Of a stretch of DNA of 64,000 bases, positions 1-7,943 are shown piece by piece. The position numbers and the translations under genes are program-made. Every line of letters starts with the position of its first letter. Positions within the stretch are counted from its first letter, which is position 1. The notes below the pieces were generated by a model. The model was given only the letters and a program-made list of their open reading frames with translations. It did not search any database and was not told where the DNA came from. Source of the stretch: Actinomyces sp. zg-332 (GTDB lineage Bacteria > Actinomycetota > Actinomycetes > Actinomycetales > Actinomycetaceae). The stretch spans positions 1,476,830 to 1,540,829 of the forward strand of contig NZ_CP064951.1 of NCBI RefSeq assembly GCF_011751945.2. The letters are read 5' to 3'.

Positions 1-1769
1 TTACCAATATTGAATGAAGATACTGGTCTGAAGTAACCCATAACACGCGTCCAAACTTCGCACTCCCTAACGTTATTAGGATCATTTGCCGCACATTTAG
101 CACAAGTCTTATGTTCACCAGCCAAATATCCATGAACAGGACACACTGAAAACGTTGGAGTAATAGTGATATATGGTATACGGAAATTAGTCAAAGCTCT
201 TTTCACAATTTCCTTACAAACCGCACTTTCACTGATTCTTTCACCCATATACAAATGCAAAACTGTGCCACCTGTGTATTTCGTCTGTAGTTCCTCTTGT
301 CTACTTAAAGCCTCAAATGGATCTTGAGTAAAAGCAACTGGCAGTTGTGAGGAGTTCGTATAGTATGGTTGATCGGATGTTCCTGCTTGAATAATGTTAG
401 GGAACCTCTTCTTGTCTTCCTTAGCAAAACGGTAAGTAGTACCTTCAGCTGGGGTTGCTTCTAAATTATACAAGTGCCCCGTTTCTTCTTGGAAATCAAC
501 CATTTTTTCACGTATATGATCTAGAATACGTACACACATTTTATGACCATATTCATCTGTAATATCATATTCACCCAAAGTAAAGTTACGTACCATTTCA
601 TTCATGCCGTTAACACCAATAGTGGAAAAATGGTTATCTAATGTACCTAAATAACGTTGTGTAAATGGGAATAGACCACTATCAATGTGTTCTTGAATTA
701 CAACACGCTTCTTTTCTAAGGTACTTTTTGCTAATTCCAATAAATAGTCAAGTTTTTCAATTAAAGCTTTTTCGTCATGTGCGTGAATATATCCGAGTCT
801 TGCCATATTTACAGTTACGACACCAACCGATCCTGTTTGTTCAGCTGACCCAAATAGTCCATTGCCACGTTTTAACAATTCACGTAAATCTAGTTGCAGA
901 CGACAACACATTGAACGGATCATGCCTGGTTCTAACTCTGAGTTAATGAAATTTTGGAAATATGGAAGTCCGTATTTTGCCGTCATCTCAAAGAGCAAAT
1001 CAGTATTTTCATGTTCCCAGTTAAAGTCTTTAGTAATGTTGTATGTAGGGATTGGGAATGTAAAAACTCTACCCTCAGCGTCTCCCTGTGTCATTACTTC
1101 CATGTAAGCCCTATTAATCATATCCATTTCTTCTTGGAGATCACCATAGGTAAAGTCACACATCTTACCGCCAATAAACGGCTTTTCATCTTTCAAATCC
1201 TCAGGGCATACCCAGTCGAAAGTCAAGTTAGTGAATGGTGTTTGAGTTCCCCATCTGCTTGGAACGTTCAAATTGTAAATCAACTCTTGTATTGCTTGTA
1301 AAACTTCTTTATATCCAAGATTATCTAGCCTAATATATGGTGCCATATATGTGTCAAACGAAGAAAATGCTTGCGCACCAGCCCATTCATTTTGCAAAGT
1401 ACCTAAGAAATTGACAATTTGTCCAACTGCAGATGATAAGTGCTTTGGAGGATTAGCCGCAATCGCTCCAGAAACTCCATTAAATCCTTGTTGTAACAAA
1501 GTTTTTAGCGACCAGCCAGCACAGTAACCTGCAAACATATCCAAGTCATGTATATGGTAATCAGCGTTTCTGTGAGCCATTCCTTCTTCAGGTGTATAAA
1601 TATGAGACAACCAGTAATTTGCTATCATTTTTCCAGAAGTATTTAGCATTAATCCACCAAGTGAGTATCCTTGGTTAGCGTTAGCGTTGACTCTCCAGTC
1701 GCTTCTATCTAAATATTCTTCAATTGCCTCTATCGGATTTACAAAAGGTTTGTTGCCATCGGTGTTCAT
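1..1769 (-). CDS. nrdD: Anaerobic ribonucleoside-triphosphate reductase, class III, cut by left edge
   Basis: Makes deoxyribonucleotides anaerobically by glycyl-radical chemistry; it needs the activase NrdG, which is not in this window. Reading leftward from the ATG at 1769 gives a clear NrdD: ANANQGYSLGGLMLN near the N-terminus, MCCRLQLDLRELLKRGNGLFG with the expected thiyl-radical cysteine, and a C-terminal zinc region (CPVH then CAKC). The radical-glycine motif RVMGYFRPVSSFNIG is the last thing before the window edge, so only a short tail is missing. The protein starts about 26 residues before the catalytic core. The ATP-cone of roughly 90 residues usual in this family is therefore absent, and the frame upstream closes with a TAA about 25 bases before the ATG. 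Family identity is certain; the exact start is likely. Confidence 0.95.
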   Translation of the reverse strand, partial: MNTDGNKPFVNPIEAIEEYLDRSDWRVNANANQGYSLGGLMLNTSGKMIANYWLSHIYTPEEGMAHRNADYHIHDLDMFAGYCAGWSLKTLLQQGFNGVSGAIAANPPKHLSSAVGQIVNFLGTLQNEWAGAQAFSSFDTYMAPYIRLDNLGYKEVLQAIQELIYNLNVPSRWGTQTPFTNLTFDWVCPEDLKDEKPFIGGKMCDFTYGDLQEEMDMINRAYMEVMTQGDAEGRVFTFPIPTYNITKDFNWEHENTDLLFEMTAKYGLPYFQNFINSELEPGMIRSMCCRLQLDLRELLKRGNGLFGSAEQTGSVGVVTVNMARLGYIHAHDEKALIEKLDYLLELAKSTLEKKRVVIQEHIDSGLFPFTQRYLGTLDNHFSTIGVNGMNEMVRNFTLGEYDITDEYGHKMCVRILDHIREKMVDFQEETGHLYNLEATPAEGTTYRFAKEDKKRFPNIIQAGTSDQPYYTNSSQLPVAFTQDPFEALSRQEELQTKYTGGTVLHLYMGERISESAVCKEIVKRALTNFRIPYITITPTFSVCPVHGYLAGEHKTCAKCAANDPNNVRECEVWTRVMGYFRPVSSFNIG

Positions 1770-1849
1770 TTTCAATTTTCCCCATATAAATTTTTATTTT
1801 CACTTAGTGCACTAATCAAATACTTTATACCTTTTTAAAGTTTTTTCAA

Positions 1850-1890
1850 CTATATATTGGGGTTATTTTTAAAAGAAGTACCATATATTG
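1850..1890 (-). promoter_or_regulatory. Pair of NrdR boxes upstream of nrdD
   Basis: Two copies of the NrdR operator lie upstream of nrdD: CTATATATTG at 1850-1859 and CCATATATTG at 1881-1890. The first matches the core CWATATATWG exactly and the second differs at one base. They start 31 bp apart, three helical turns, which is the typical spacing of paired NrdR boxes. The gene-proximal box overlaps a TTGAAA that could be the -35 element, so NrdR binding would block transcription. That nrdD is repressed by NrdR when dATP/ATP is high is known for the family and inferred here; no nrdR gene is in the window. Confidence 0.85.
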
Positions 1891-2131
1891 GGGGAGTTCT
1901 GTTTTGCAACTCTAAAACCCTTATGTTTTCAATGTTTAAGTTTTAAGAAACTTTTTTGTGACATTTTTCATTCTTGCGTGTCAAAATAAACTAAAACCAG
2001 GTATTTTAAAAGAAACAAAATATTCCATAAAATTAGTAAAACAAAAATTACTTAAATAATAAACATTTAAAAGTAAACAATACAACTCAAATATTTTCTT
2101 ATACAAATAACGACAAAATCTAAAAAAATAA

Positions 2132-3064
2132 TTACTTCAAAACAACACTTTTCAAAAGTAAATTCGTATTAAATATAGACACCCCAAGTACTACAAATAA
2201 TTTGACTAAAACAGACAATACTGTAAAGGAAGAAGTTGAAACTAGCTTCATAAAACGTAGGGGATCATCAGCAAGATTATACAAACTGGAGTAAAACATA
2301 AAGTACAAAATAGCTAAAACAAATACGCTTAATCCTAAAAGAATCCAAGTAAATGTCCATTGCGTTCGTAAGGAAACAAAATTAGTTTTCTCATTGAAAT
2401 CAGACAGAAATACATATTGATTCTTAGAAAAAAGTTGTCGCACAAATACAACAAACATAAATATTGAAGTTGTCAGCAAAATAGATCCCACAACATCAGA
2501 TAGTCTATGCCACTGCGCCACACAAACAGCCATGCCAAAAAACACCATGAATACAACAGCGAAAATCTTAAAAAGTTTCTTGAAAGCTACGGGAACTATA
2601 AGCATAAATCCTAGCATCACCGAGGTTACAAGAGTCATATGTCCTGAGGGATACGAGTTTTTGAAGACATACAAAACAGCATAATCTGGACGTTGCAAAA
2701 TATAGTGTTTAAATATTTGAGTAGCCACGTTTGAGAAAATAATTGCAGTTACAATATAAGCAACATCTACATATTTTTTCTTTGCAACACCAACGATAAC
2801 TATAAGAATTATTGTGACTATTACAACAAACTCAGTAGTTTCAGTAAGTAAAAAGTACGAGAAATTTTTGATGTAATTAGAATAGTCAACTTTGGTATAT
2901 AAAATTCCTAAGTCAATAACTTGCCCAGGTTTTGTCAAAACTGCTAACCAATATATGAACAAAAAGCACAAAAACAACGATATCGACATTAATAAATTTT
3001 TTATACGCATACACTTCCCATAAAAGTTATCCACATTTTTAGAAAATAATAATTTTTTTCTCAA
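2132..3064 (-). CDS. PAP2-superfamily membrane phosphatase
   Basis: An integral membrane protein of 310 residues with about six to eight hydrophobic segments. The three PAP2 phosphatase signatures are visible: KHYILQRP (119-126), PSGH (139-142) and the WHRLSD stretch (H186, D190), which together form the active site. Proteins of this family dephosphorylate lipid phosphates such as undecaprenyl or phosphatidylglycerol phosphate; the substrate here is unknown. The start is uncertain. ATG 3064 gives a hydrophilic lead of 25 residues, while Met19 (3010) lies just before the first membrane helix. A perfect DnaA box (3027-3035) sits between these two starts, so it would be coding in one model and upstream in the other. 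It is divergent from the Tad operon. Confidence 0.85.
   Translation of the reverse strand: MRKKLLFSKNVDNFYGKCMRIKNLLMSISLFLCFLFIYWLAVLTKPGQVIDLGILYTKVDYSNYIKNFSYFLLTETTEFVVIVTIILIVIVGVAKKKYVDVAYIVTAIIFSNVATQIFKHYILQRPDYAVLYVFKNSYPSGHMTLVTSVMLGFMLIVPVAFKKLFKIFAVVFMVFFGMAVCVAQWHRLSDVVGSILLTTSIFMFVVFVRQLFSKNQYVFLSDFNEKTNFVSLRTQWTFTWILLGLSVFVLAILYFMFYSSLYNLADDPLRFMKLVSTSSFTVLSVLVKLFVVLGVSIFNTNLLLKSVVLK
3027..3035 (+). promoter_or_regulatory. Perfect DnaA box (TTATCCACA)
   Basis: An exact TTATCCACA lies at the 5' end of the PAP2 gene and 62 bases before the Tad operon start. A second exact copy is at 4408-4416, just before tadA. Single boxes can occur by chance in AT-rich DNA, so a role in transcription is only inferred. 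Confidence 0.5.
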
Positions 3065-3096
3065 ATAGTAGCAGAAAATATGTACATAAATTATAT

Positions 3097-4404
3097 ATGA
3101 AAGTAGGTATATTTTTGAGCAAAACAGACGAAAAATTTAATATTGGAGTACTGTGCAAGCCGTGTAATGCTTGCGATCACATAAAAACTCTATGTTTATT
3201 ATTAGGTATAACGATAAAAAATATTACAGATAGAAGAAGTTATAAAAACTCAAATAACAAATGTAATTATGAAACATTCTCAAAAAGTAATTTCCAAGCA
3301 ATATTGTACCCTTTTCAATCAGGTAAAAATATTTTTTGGAAAATAACTGTAAATAGAAACGAATTATTAAATAAAAACAATATCTATGAGTGTTCTCAAA
3401 GCTTTTTCTTACCTAAACACGACAAAGAGCTATTACTATTCATAACTGAGTTAAAGAACGCTTACTATAAAAATAAAATCTCAAATAATTCTTCAAGCTA
3501 TATAGGAAAGCTAAATTTACTGAAAGCTAACTATAAAGAAAATATAATATTTTTTAGTTCAACAAACACTAGCCTAACAAATAGTTTTCTTTGCTTAGAA
3601 GTAGCTAAATTTTTAGCAGATTACGATAAAAGAGTTTGTTTATTAGATCTAACAGTTAGTAATGAAATTGCTTCACTACTGGGAGTAAAATACAAGTTCT
3701 CACTATCTGACTTAATAGACGAATATGCGATAATTGACTTTGAAAATTTCTTCCACACAAGCATAAAATATACGTCTGACAAATCTGATAAAGGGGAAAT
3801 TTATATTGTAGGAAATAACAATATTTGTGATAACTCAATTCAAAACATAAACGCAACAAATAAAAATTTCTTCACAAGACTTTACGAGTATGTAGATTAC
3901 GTTTTAGTAAATACTGGAATATATGATACTACTATCTCAATTTTATCAAAACAACATAAAGTTATATTATCTGTTAGTGATGAATTTCTAAGCATATCTC
4001 ATACAGAGCAGATTTTATCTGATACAGAAAATAACAGTTTTTCTCTTTTCGTTTCTTATGCCAAAGAGAACAAAAGTAGTAATCTTTTAAAGATTTTAAG
4101 TAAAACAGTTAATAAACCTCTTATATGTTTTGAAGCAACAAACATGGAAAAGTGGAAATTTACAGAAAATATACCTGATAAAAAGTTACACAATACAATG
4201 TACTTAAAATTTCATAAATCCATCAAATACTGTAACGAAAAAACATCTAAGAACACTCTTAACTGTAATAAAACCTTACTTCTAAAGAAAATATATAACT
4301 ATACAAACGATTTAAGTAAGCAATATAAATGCACAGACCCTTTCATAAATGAAAATAGGTTTTCGAAAAAAGAAAAACTATATGCACAAATATGCAACTT
4401 ATGA
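3097..4404 (+). CDS. TadZ/CpaE-like protein with degenerate P-loop (Tad pilus locus)
   Basis: First gene of the Tad operon, in the position of the actinobacterial 'helicase/secretion neighbourhood CpaE-like' protein (M. tuberculosis Rv3660c family), which is thought to help localise the pilus machine. The fold is recognisable around residues 148-205: a hydrophobic strand (NIIFFSSTN), a helix, then a second strand (KRVCLLDLTVSNEIASLLG) where ParA/MinD-like ATPases have LLDLD. The Walker A glycine/lysine residues are missing, replaced by STNTSLTNS, so ATP binding is doubtful. The flanks are very lysine/asparagine rich and poorly conserved. ATG 3097 has no clear ribosome-binding site. Assignment rests on partial similarity and strongly on position before tadA. 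Confidence 0.75.
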   Translation: MKVGIFLSKTDEKFNIGVLCKPCNACDHIKTLCLLLGITIKNITDRRSYKNSNNKCNYETFSKSNFQAILYPFQSGKNIFWKITVNRNELLNKNNIYECSQSFFLPKHDKELLLFITELKNAYYKNKISNNSSSYIGKLNLLKANYKENIIFFSSTNTSLTNSFLCLEVAKFLADYDKRVCLLDLTVSNEIASLLGVKYKFSLSDLIDEYAIIDFENFFHTSIKYTSDKSDKGEIYIVGNNNICDNSIQNINATNKNFFTRLYEYVDYVLVNTGIYDTTISILSKQHKVILSVSDEFLSISHTEQILSDTENNSFSLFVSYAKENKSSNLLKILSKTVNKPLICFEATNMEKWKFTENIPDKKLHNTMYLKFHKSIKYCNEKTSKNTLNCNKTLLLKKIYNYTNDLSKQYKCTDPFINENRFSKKEKLYAQICNL

Positions 4405-4407
4405 AAG

Positions 4408-4416
4408 TTATCCACA
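4408..4416 (+). promoter_or_regulatory. Perfect DnaA box (TTATCCACA) before tadA
   Basis: An exact TTATCCACA in the 43-base gap between the tadZ stop and the tadA start. It is the second perfect box in this locus. Function is not established; see the finding on DnaA boxes outside oriC. Confidence 0.5.
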
Positions 4417-4447
4417 ATTTTTCATTTTAAACACTAAGGGTAAAAAT

Positions 4448-5620
4448 ATGAGTATAAAATTTTTAACAGATACTCAAAAAGATAATTTTAAGAAAATAGC
4501 TGAAAATATAGCTAAAGGACAATCAATTTCTGAAGCTATTAACAATACGCAAAATACACAAGTAAATATATTAAATAAATATAGCTTATATAAATATTCA
4601 AAAGATAGCATAGCTGGAATAGAGTACATATCTGATTTTTTACAAGATGAGTCAGTTACAGACATCATGATAAATAACGATGGAAAGATATGGATTGATT
4701 GTGATACAGGGATAAAGATGACTGGAAAAACTTTATCAACTACTCAAGTAAAAGAAATTGCCATAAAACTTGCAACAATATGTAATAAGCGATTAGATGA
4801 ATCTTGCCCGATAGTTGATGGAACTTTACCAAACGGAATACGTTTTAATGCGATTCTAGATCCCATAAGCACAAACGGAACATCTATAAGTCTTAGGATC
4901 AAACCAAAAACTGTATTGCCATTTGATGAAGTGTTCTCAATAGACGCTCCACATTTTCAACTAAAAAAGATACTAAGACAAATAGTGAAATCTAAAATTT
5001 CTTTTATTGTCAGTGGTGGAACTGGAACAGGTAAAACTACATTAGTATCTACTCTAAGCGAACTATTCGATGAAAAAGAAAGAGTGCTATTTATCGAAGA
5101 AGTAAGCGAGCTACTTACAAACCACAAAAATAGCGTATTCTTACAAGCTCGTGCTAAGAATATCGAAGATAAAGGAGAGATTTCACTTTCACAATTAGTC
5201 CATACAGCTATGAGAATGAGACCTGACAGAATTATTCTCGGCGAATGCAGAGGAAAAGAAATAGCTGACTTGTTAAATGCTTTCAACACAGGTCATGAAG
5301 GAGGAATATGCACAATACACGCTAATAGTGTAAAAGAACTTCCTTCACGAATACTATCTCTAGGAATCTTAGCTAAATTAGATGTTGAAACAATAACTCA
5401 GCAAAGTTTAAGTGCAATAAAAATAGCTATACATTTAAGTAGAAAAGAAAAAGAAAATAAAATTCACCGTTGGATTAGCGAAATTGGAGTGTTTAGCATA
5501 GAAAATAATAGACTAATTTGCTCTCCGTGCATAAATATTTCACAGGAAGGAAAAGTTACTTTCACCAATGATTGGAAAAAGTTAAAAGAACTAATTAATT
5601 ATGCTGAAAATAACGATTAG
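4448..5620 (+). CDS. tadA: TadA/CpaF-like secretion ATPase
   Basis: Hexameric type II/IV secretion ATPase that powers Flp/Tad pilus assembly at the inner face of the membrane. Clear motifs: Walker A GGTGTGKT at about residues 190-197, an acidic VLFIEE strand at about 213-218, ILGECRG (Walker B region) near 263, and the His box GHEGGICTIHAN. At 390 residues it is of normal length for the compact actinobacterial form. An upstream in-frame ATG at 4349 would overlap tadZ by 56 bases. ATG 4448 is preferred because it has an AAGGG ribosome-binding site and follows the tadZ stop. Its 3' end overlaps the next gene by 20 bases, indicating translational coupling. Confidence 0.93.
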   Translation: MSIKFLTDTQKDNFKKIAENIAKGQSISEAINNTQNTQVNILNKYSLYKYSKDSIAGIEYISDFLQDESVTDIMINNDGKIWIDCDTGIKMTGKTLSTTQVKEIAIKLATICNKRLDESCPIVDGTLPNGIRFNAILDPISTNGTSISLRIKPKTVLPFDEVFSIDAPHFQLKKILRQIVKSKISFIVSGGTGTGKTTLVSTLSELFDEKERVLFIEEVSELLTNHKNSVFLQARAKNIEDKGEISLSQLVHTAMRMRPDRIILGECRGKEIADLLNAFNTGHEGGICTIHANSVKELPSRILSLGILAKLDVETITQQSLSAIKIAIHLSRKEKENKIHRWISEIGVFSIENNRLICSPCINISQEGKVTFTNDWKKLKELINYAENND

Positions 5621-6257
5621 CATACTGTGTTTAGCAGTAATATACACAAAACTAACACAGCTCAAAAAATACCCTAAAAGTAGTAGAAAAATACTAGAAA
5701 ATATAGCAAATCAATACGAAAAAATCCTTTATAAGGACTTACTTAAAAGAGTTGTAAAAAATACTATATCAACTACTAATTACAAGAATCACTCAGCAAT
5801 TTTTATATCAGAGCTAATTAGTCGCATTGAATCTGGGGAATTTTTAGAAAAAGCGTGGAATGAGACTCTTAAAAATTTCATATCTAATGGATTTGCAAAT
5901 AACTCTGAAAAAATAGTAAGTGAGCTACACACTATATGTTGTTTTTGCTCAATTTTAGGGACAAATACGGTAAAAATTCTTTCAGATATTTCAAAGACAA
6001 TTGAGAAGAAAGAAAAATTAGAAATAAATAAACAAATAGCTATAACTCCAGCAAAAACTACAATAAAAGTATTGTCGTTCCTACCAATATTAGCAATAAC
6101 TCTAACTTTGTTATTAGGAGTGAATCCTTTTGAAATACTACTTTTCAGTAAGAGTGGAAATATATGCTTATTGCTCGGAGTTGTGTTCTACGTATTTGGA
6201 CAAATATGGACTAAAAAGTTACTAAAAAACACCATAGTTGATATAAATACGTGGTAG
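5601..6257 (+). CDS. tadB: TadB-like inner-membrane protein (T2SS-F family)
   Basis: Membrane platform subunit expected to pair with the TadA ATPase. It has an N-terminal hydrophobic segment (residues 1-16), a soluble helical domain of about 130 residues, and two strong membrane helices near the C-terminus (about residues 150-172 and 178-200). This is the layout of the single T2SS-F domain in TadB/TadC proteins. Sequence conservation is weak, and identification relies on layout and on the position between tadA and a second protein of the same type. The start overlaps the end of tadA by 20 bases. Confidence 0.8.
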   Translation: MLKITISILCLAVIYTKLTQLKKYPKSSRKILENIANQYEKILYKDLLKRVVKNTISTTNYKNHSAIFISELISRIESGEFLEKAWNETLKNFISNGFANNSEKIVSELHTICCFCSILGTNTVKILSDISKTIEKKEKLEINKQIAITPAKTTIKVLSFLPILAITLTLLLGVNPFEILLFSKSGNICLLLGVVFYVFGQIWTKKLLKNTIVDINTW

Positions 6258-6309
6258 CTATATCACTAAACAGCTTTATTCAACAAATACCTTGACCAGA
6301 AAGAATTAC

Positions 6310-6810
6310 ATGAAACTAATGGTATTTATTAGAAAACATATAAATAAGTTTCACAATTCAGACAATACAAACAACAGTATTTCGCTTAATCCAGCATTAT
6401 TTATAGATTTAATTATAGCTGGATTATCGGCAGGAGGATCAATTACAAATATTTTACAAACACTATCAAAAGTAACTAATAATGATGACTTCAGAAAAAT
6501 AGCGAGAAAAATATTATTAGGATTAGAATGGAAAGATGCTTATAAAAATACTTTTGTAGACTCCAACAAACATTATAAGCGCATACTTGCAACTTTAGAA
6601 AATGCTTGGAAAAAAGGGATTTCTCCTACCCAAATGTTAGAAAAAATCAGAGAAGAAATAATAGTATCTGAAGAAAAATCATTACAAGAAAATATTGCAA
6701 AACTAAGTACAAAAATTACTCTACCTTTGGGAGTTTGTTACCTACCATCTTTTATATTCTTAGGGCTACTTCCAATAATCATATCAAGTGGTGGAAACAT
6801 ACAATTTTGA
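6310..6810 (+). CDS. tadC: TadC-like inner-membrane protein (T2SS-F family)
   Basis: Second T2SS-F platform protein of the Tad machine, shortened to about 166 residues. A hydrophobic helix with an AGLSAGGS turn (ALFIDLIIAGLSAGGSITNIL) is followed by a helical cytoplasmic region and a C-terminal helix (LPLGVCYLPSFIFLGLLPIIIS), the usual end of TadC. A TTG at 6292 is in frame, but ATG 6310 is preferred because AGAAAG lies eight bases upstream. Read with tadB and the pilin behind it, the role as part of the pilus assembly platform is a firm inference. Confidence 0.82.
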   Translation: MKLMVFIRKHINKFHNSDNTNNSISLNPALFIDLIIAGLSAGGSITNILQTLSKVTNNDDFRKIARKILLGLEWKDAYKNTFVDSNKHYKRILATLENAWKKGISPTQMLEKIREEIIVSEEKSLQENIAKLSTKITLPLGVCYLPSFIFLGLLPIIISSGGNIQF

Positions 6811-6828
6811 AAATATAGAAAGGAAAAT

Positions 6829-7065
6829 ATGTATAGTAACAACTTTTTAAAATCCATAAGGAAATATAAAAATAAAGTAGTGGAAAAAATAAATATTCTA
6901 AAAAATATAAATTTTCACGATGAATCAGGATCTGCGACGGCAGAATACGCAATTATAGCACTGTGTGCTGTGGCTTTCGCAGGCACACTTTTATCTGTAA
7001 TTAAAGGGGGTGGAGTTCAAGATATGCTACTGTCAATTATCACTAAAGCATTAGAAATAGTGTGA
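6829..7065 (+). CDS. Flp-type prepilin (DUF4244-like)
   Basis: Small 78-residue pilin precursor. After a basic leader of about 37 residues comes the prepilin motif, SGSATAEYAIIALCAVAFAGTL: cleavage is expected at a small residue just before ATAEY, with the conserved Glu five residues in, followed by one long hydrophobic helix. This matches the actinobacterial DUF4244/Flp pilin of the helicase/secretion neighbourhood. The ribosome-binding site AGAAAGGA is strong and well spaced, the best in the operon, as expected for the abundant structural subunit. No prepilin peptidase gene is seen in the window, so processing must be encoded elsewhere. Confidence 0.88.
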   Translation: MYSNNFLKSIRKYKNKVVEKINILKNINFHDESGSATAEYAIIALCAVAFAGTLLSVIKGGGVQDMLLSIITKALEIV

Positions 7066-7066
7066 T

Positions 7067-7501
7067 ATGAATAAAGTAATTTCTTGTGTAGTTAAGAAAA
7101 ACTATTTATTCGTTTACAAAATAAAACTCTTTATAAAAAGACACTTGAAAGCATTTTCAAAAGCTAATTATGCCCATGAAAAAGGTAGCATCACTTTAGA
7201 GTCAGCTTTAGTTATGCCAGTAGTAGTTCTAGCTATATGCATAATATTACTTGCAATAAATATTTCAATAAATTATTTGAAAATCCAGGATATGGCGCAT
7301 TCTTGTGCAACTATCATAAAAAATAATACACCAATACATGAATGCTTAAAATTACCTAAGTCATTCGGAGATGAACAAGTAAAAATTCAAACAAATTCTA
7401 AGAATCAATATACTGAGATACTCGTTTCGAAAAAAATATTTTTATTTCCCAACATATCTCCAATAAATTTACGTACAAAATCAATTGTTTATAAAGAATA
7501 A
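7067..7501 (+). CDS. tadE: TadE-like pseudopilin
   Basis: Minor pilin-like protein of 144 residues. It starts one base after the pilin stop. A basic leader is followed by GSITLESALVMPVVVLAICIILLAI (given here in part: cleavage after Gly, then SITLE with Glu at +5), which is the TadE N-terminal motif and membrane helix. The remaining 80 residues would face outside. TadE/TadF proteins are minor components needed for Flp pilus biogenesis. Coupling to the pilin gene suggests co-translation. Confidence 0.85.
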   Translation: MNKVISCVVKKNYLFVYKIKLFIKRHLKAFSKANYAHEKGSITLESALVMPVVVLAICIILLAINISINYLKIQDMAHSCATIIKNNTPIHECLKLPKSFGDEQVKIQTNSKNQYTEILVSKKIFLFPNISPINLRTKSIVYKE

Positions 7502-7512
7502 GGTAATCTTTG

Positions 7513-7887
7513 ATGAGTAGAATGAAAAAATTTAAAACAGAAGATGGATTTACTACTATACAAAGCGCTTACATGCTACTTTTTTGCACAATTATATTTG
7601 TGCTAATAATTGCTTTAGCTAGTTTTTATTATCAAAAACATGAATTAGAAAATAATGTAGAACTAATTAGCCTAAAAGTAGCTAATTTAACAATTAACCA
7701 ACAAAAAGAATGTGCCAAAGCGCTAAAAGATGCTTTAAAAGAACATAATGCAAGTTTTAAAAACAATATTCAAATTGCTCAATATAAATGTACAGACACA
7801 TGGGTACAAATAGAAGGCAAGATAACCACTCAAATTTTACAGTTACCCATAACTATAAATGCTACTTCTAGAGCTGGAACTAACTAA
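7513..7887 (+). CDS. TadE/TadF-like pseudopilin (helicase/secretion neighbourhood type)
   Basis: Last gene of the Tad operon, 124 residues. An N-terminal EDGFTTIQSAYMLLFCTIIFVL segment has a Gly-Phe prepilin-like cleavage point and one hydrophobic helix, but a Gln takes the place of the usual Glu. A soluble domain with two cysteines follows (KECAKAL, YKCTDTW). The position after TadE corresponds to Rv3654c-type TadE-like proteins. ATG 7513 is preferred to the adjoining TTG 7510. A perfect hairpin ends the operon just behind it. Confidence 0.78.
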   Translation: MSRMKKFKTEDGFTTIQSAYMLLFCTIIFVLIIALASFYYQKHELENNVELISLKVANLTINQQKECAKALKDALKEHNASFKNNIQIAQYKCTDTWVQIEGKITTQILQLPITINATSRAGTN

Positions 7888-7888
7888 T

Positions 7889-7922
7889 ATGGGTGTACTT
7901 CTAGTAGTAGAAGTACACCCAT
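7889..7922. terminator. Strong hairpin between convergent genes
   Basis: A perfect 14-bp stem (ATGGGTGTACTTCT and its complement) with a 6-base loop lies between the end of the Tad operon and the end of the oppositely directed dehydrogenase gene. There is no long T tract on either side, so it may be a bidirectional terminator of weak U-tail type. Confidence 0.7.
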
Positions 7923-7943
7923 ACAAATACAGATAGTGTAATG

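Noticed and set aside
665..1301. Plus-strand frames opposite nrdD
   Set aside because: They are shadows of the minus-strand coding sequence.
4349..4447. Upstream start for tadA giving 33 extra residues
   Set aside because: It would overlap tadZ and has no ribosome-binding site; ATG 4448 has AAGGG.
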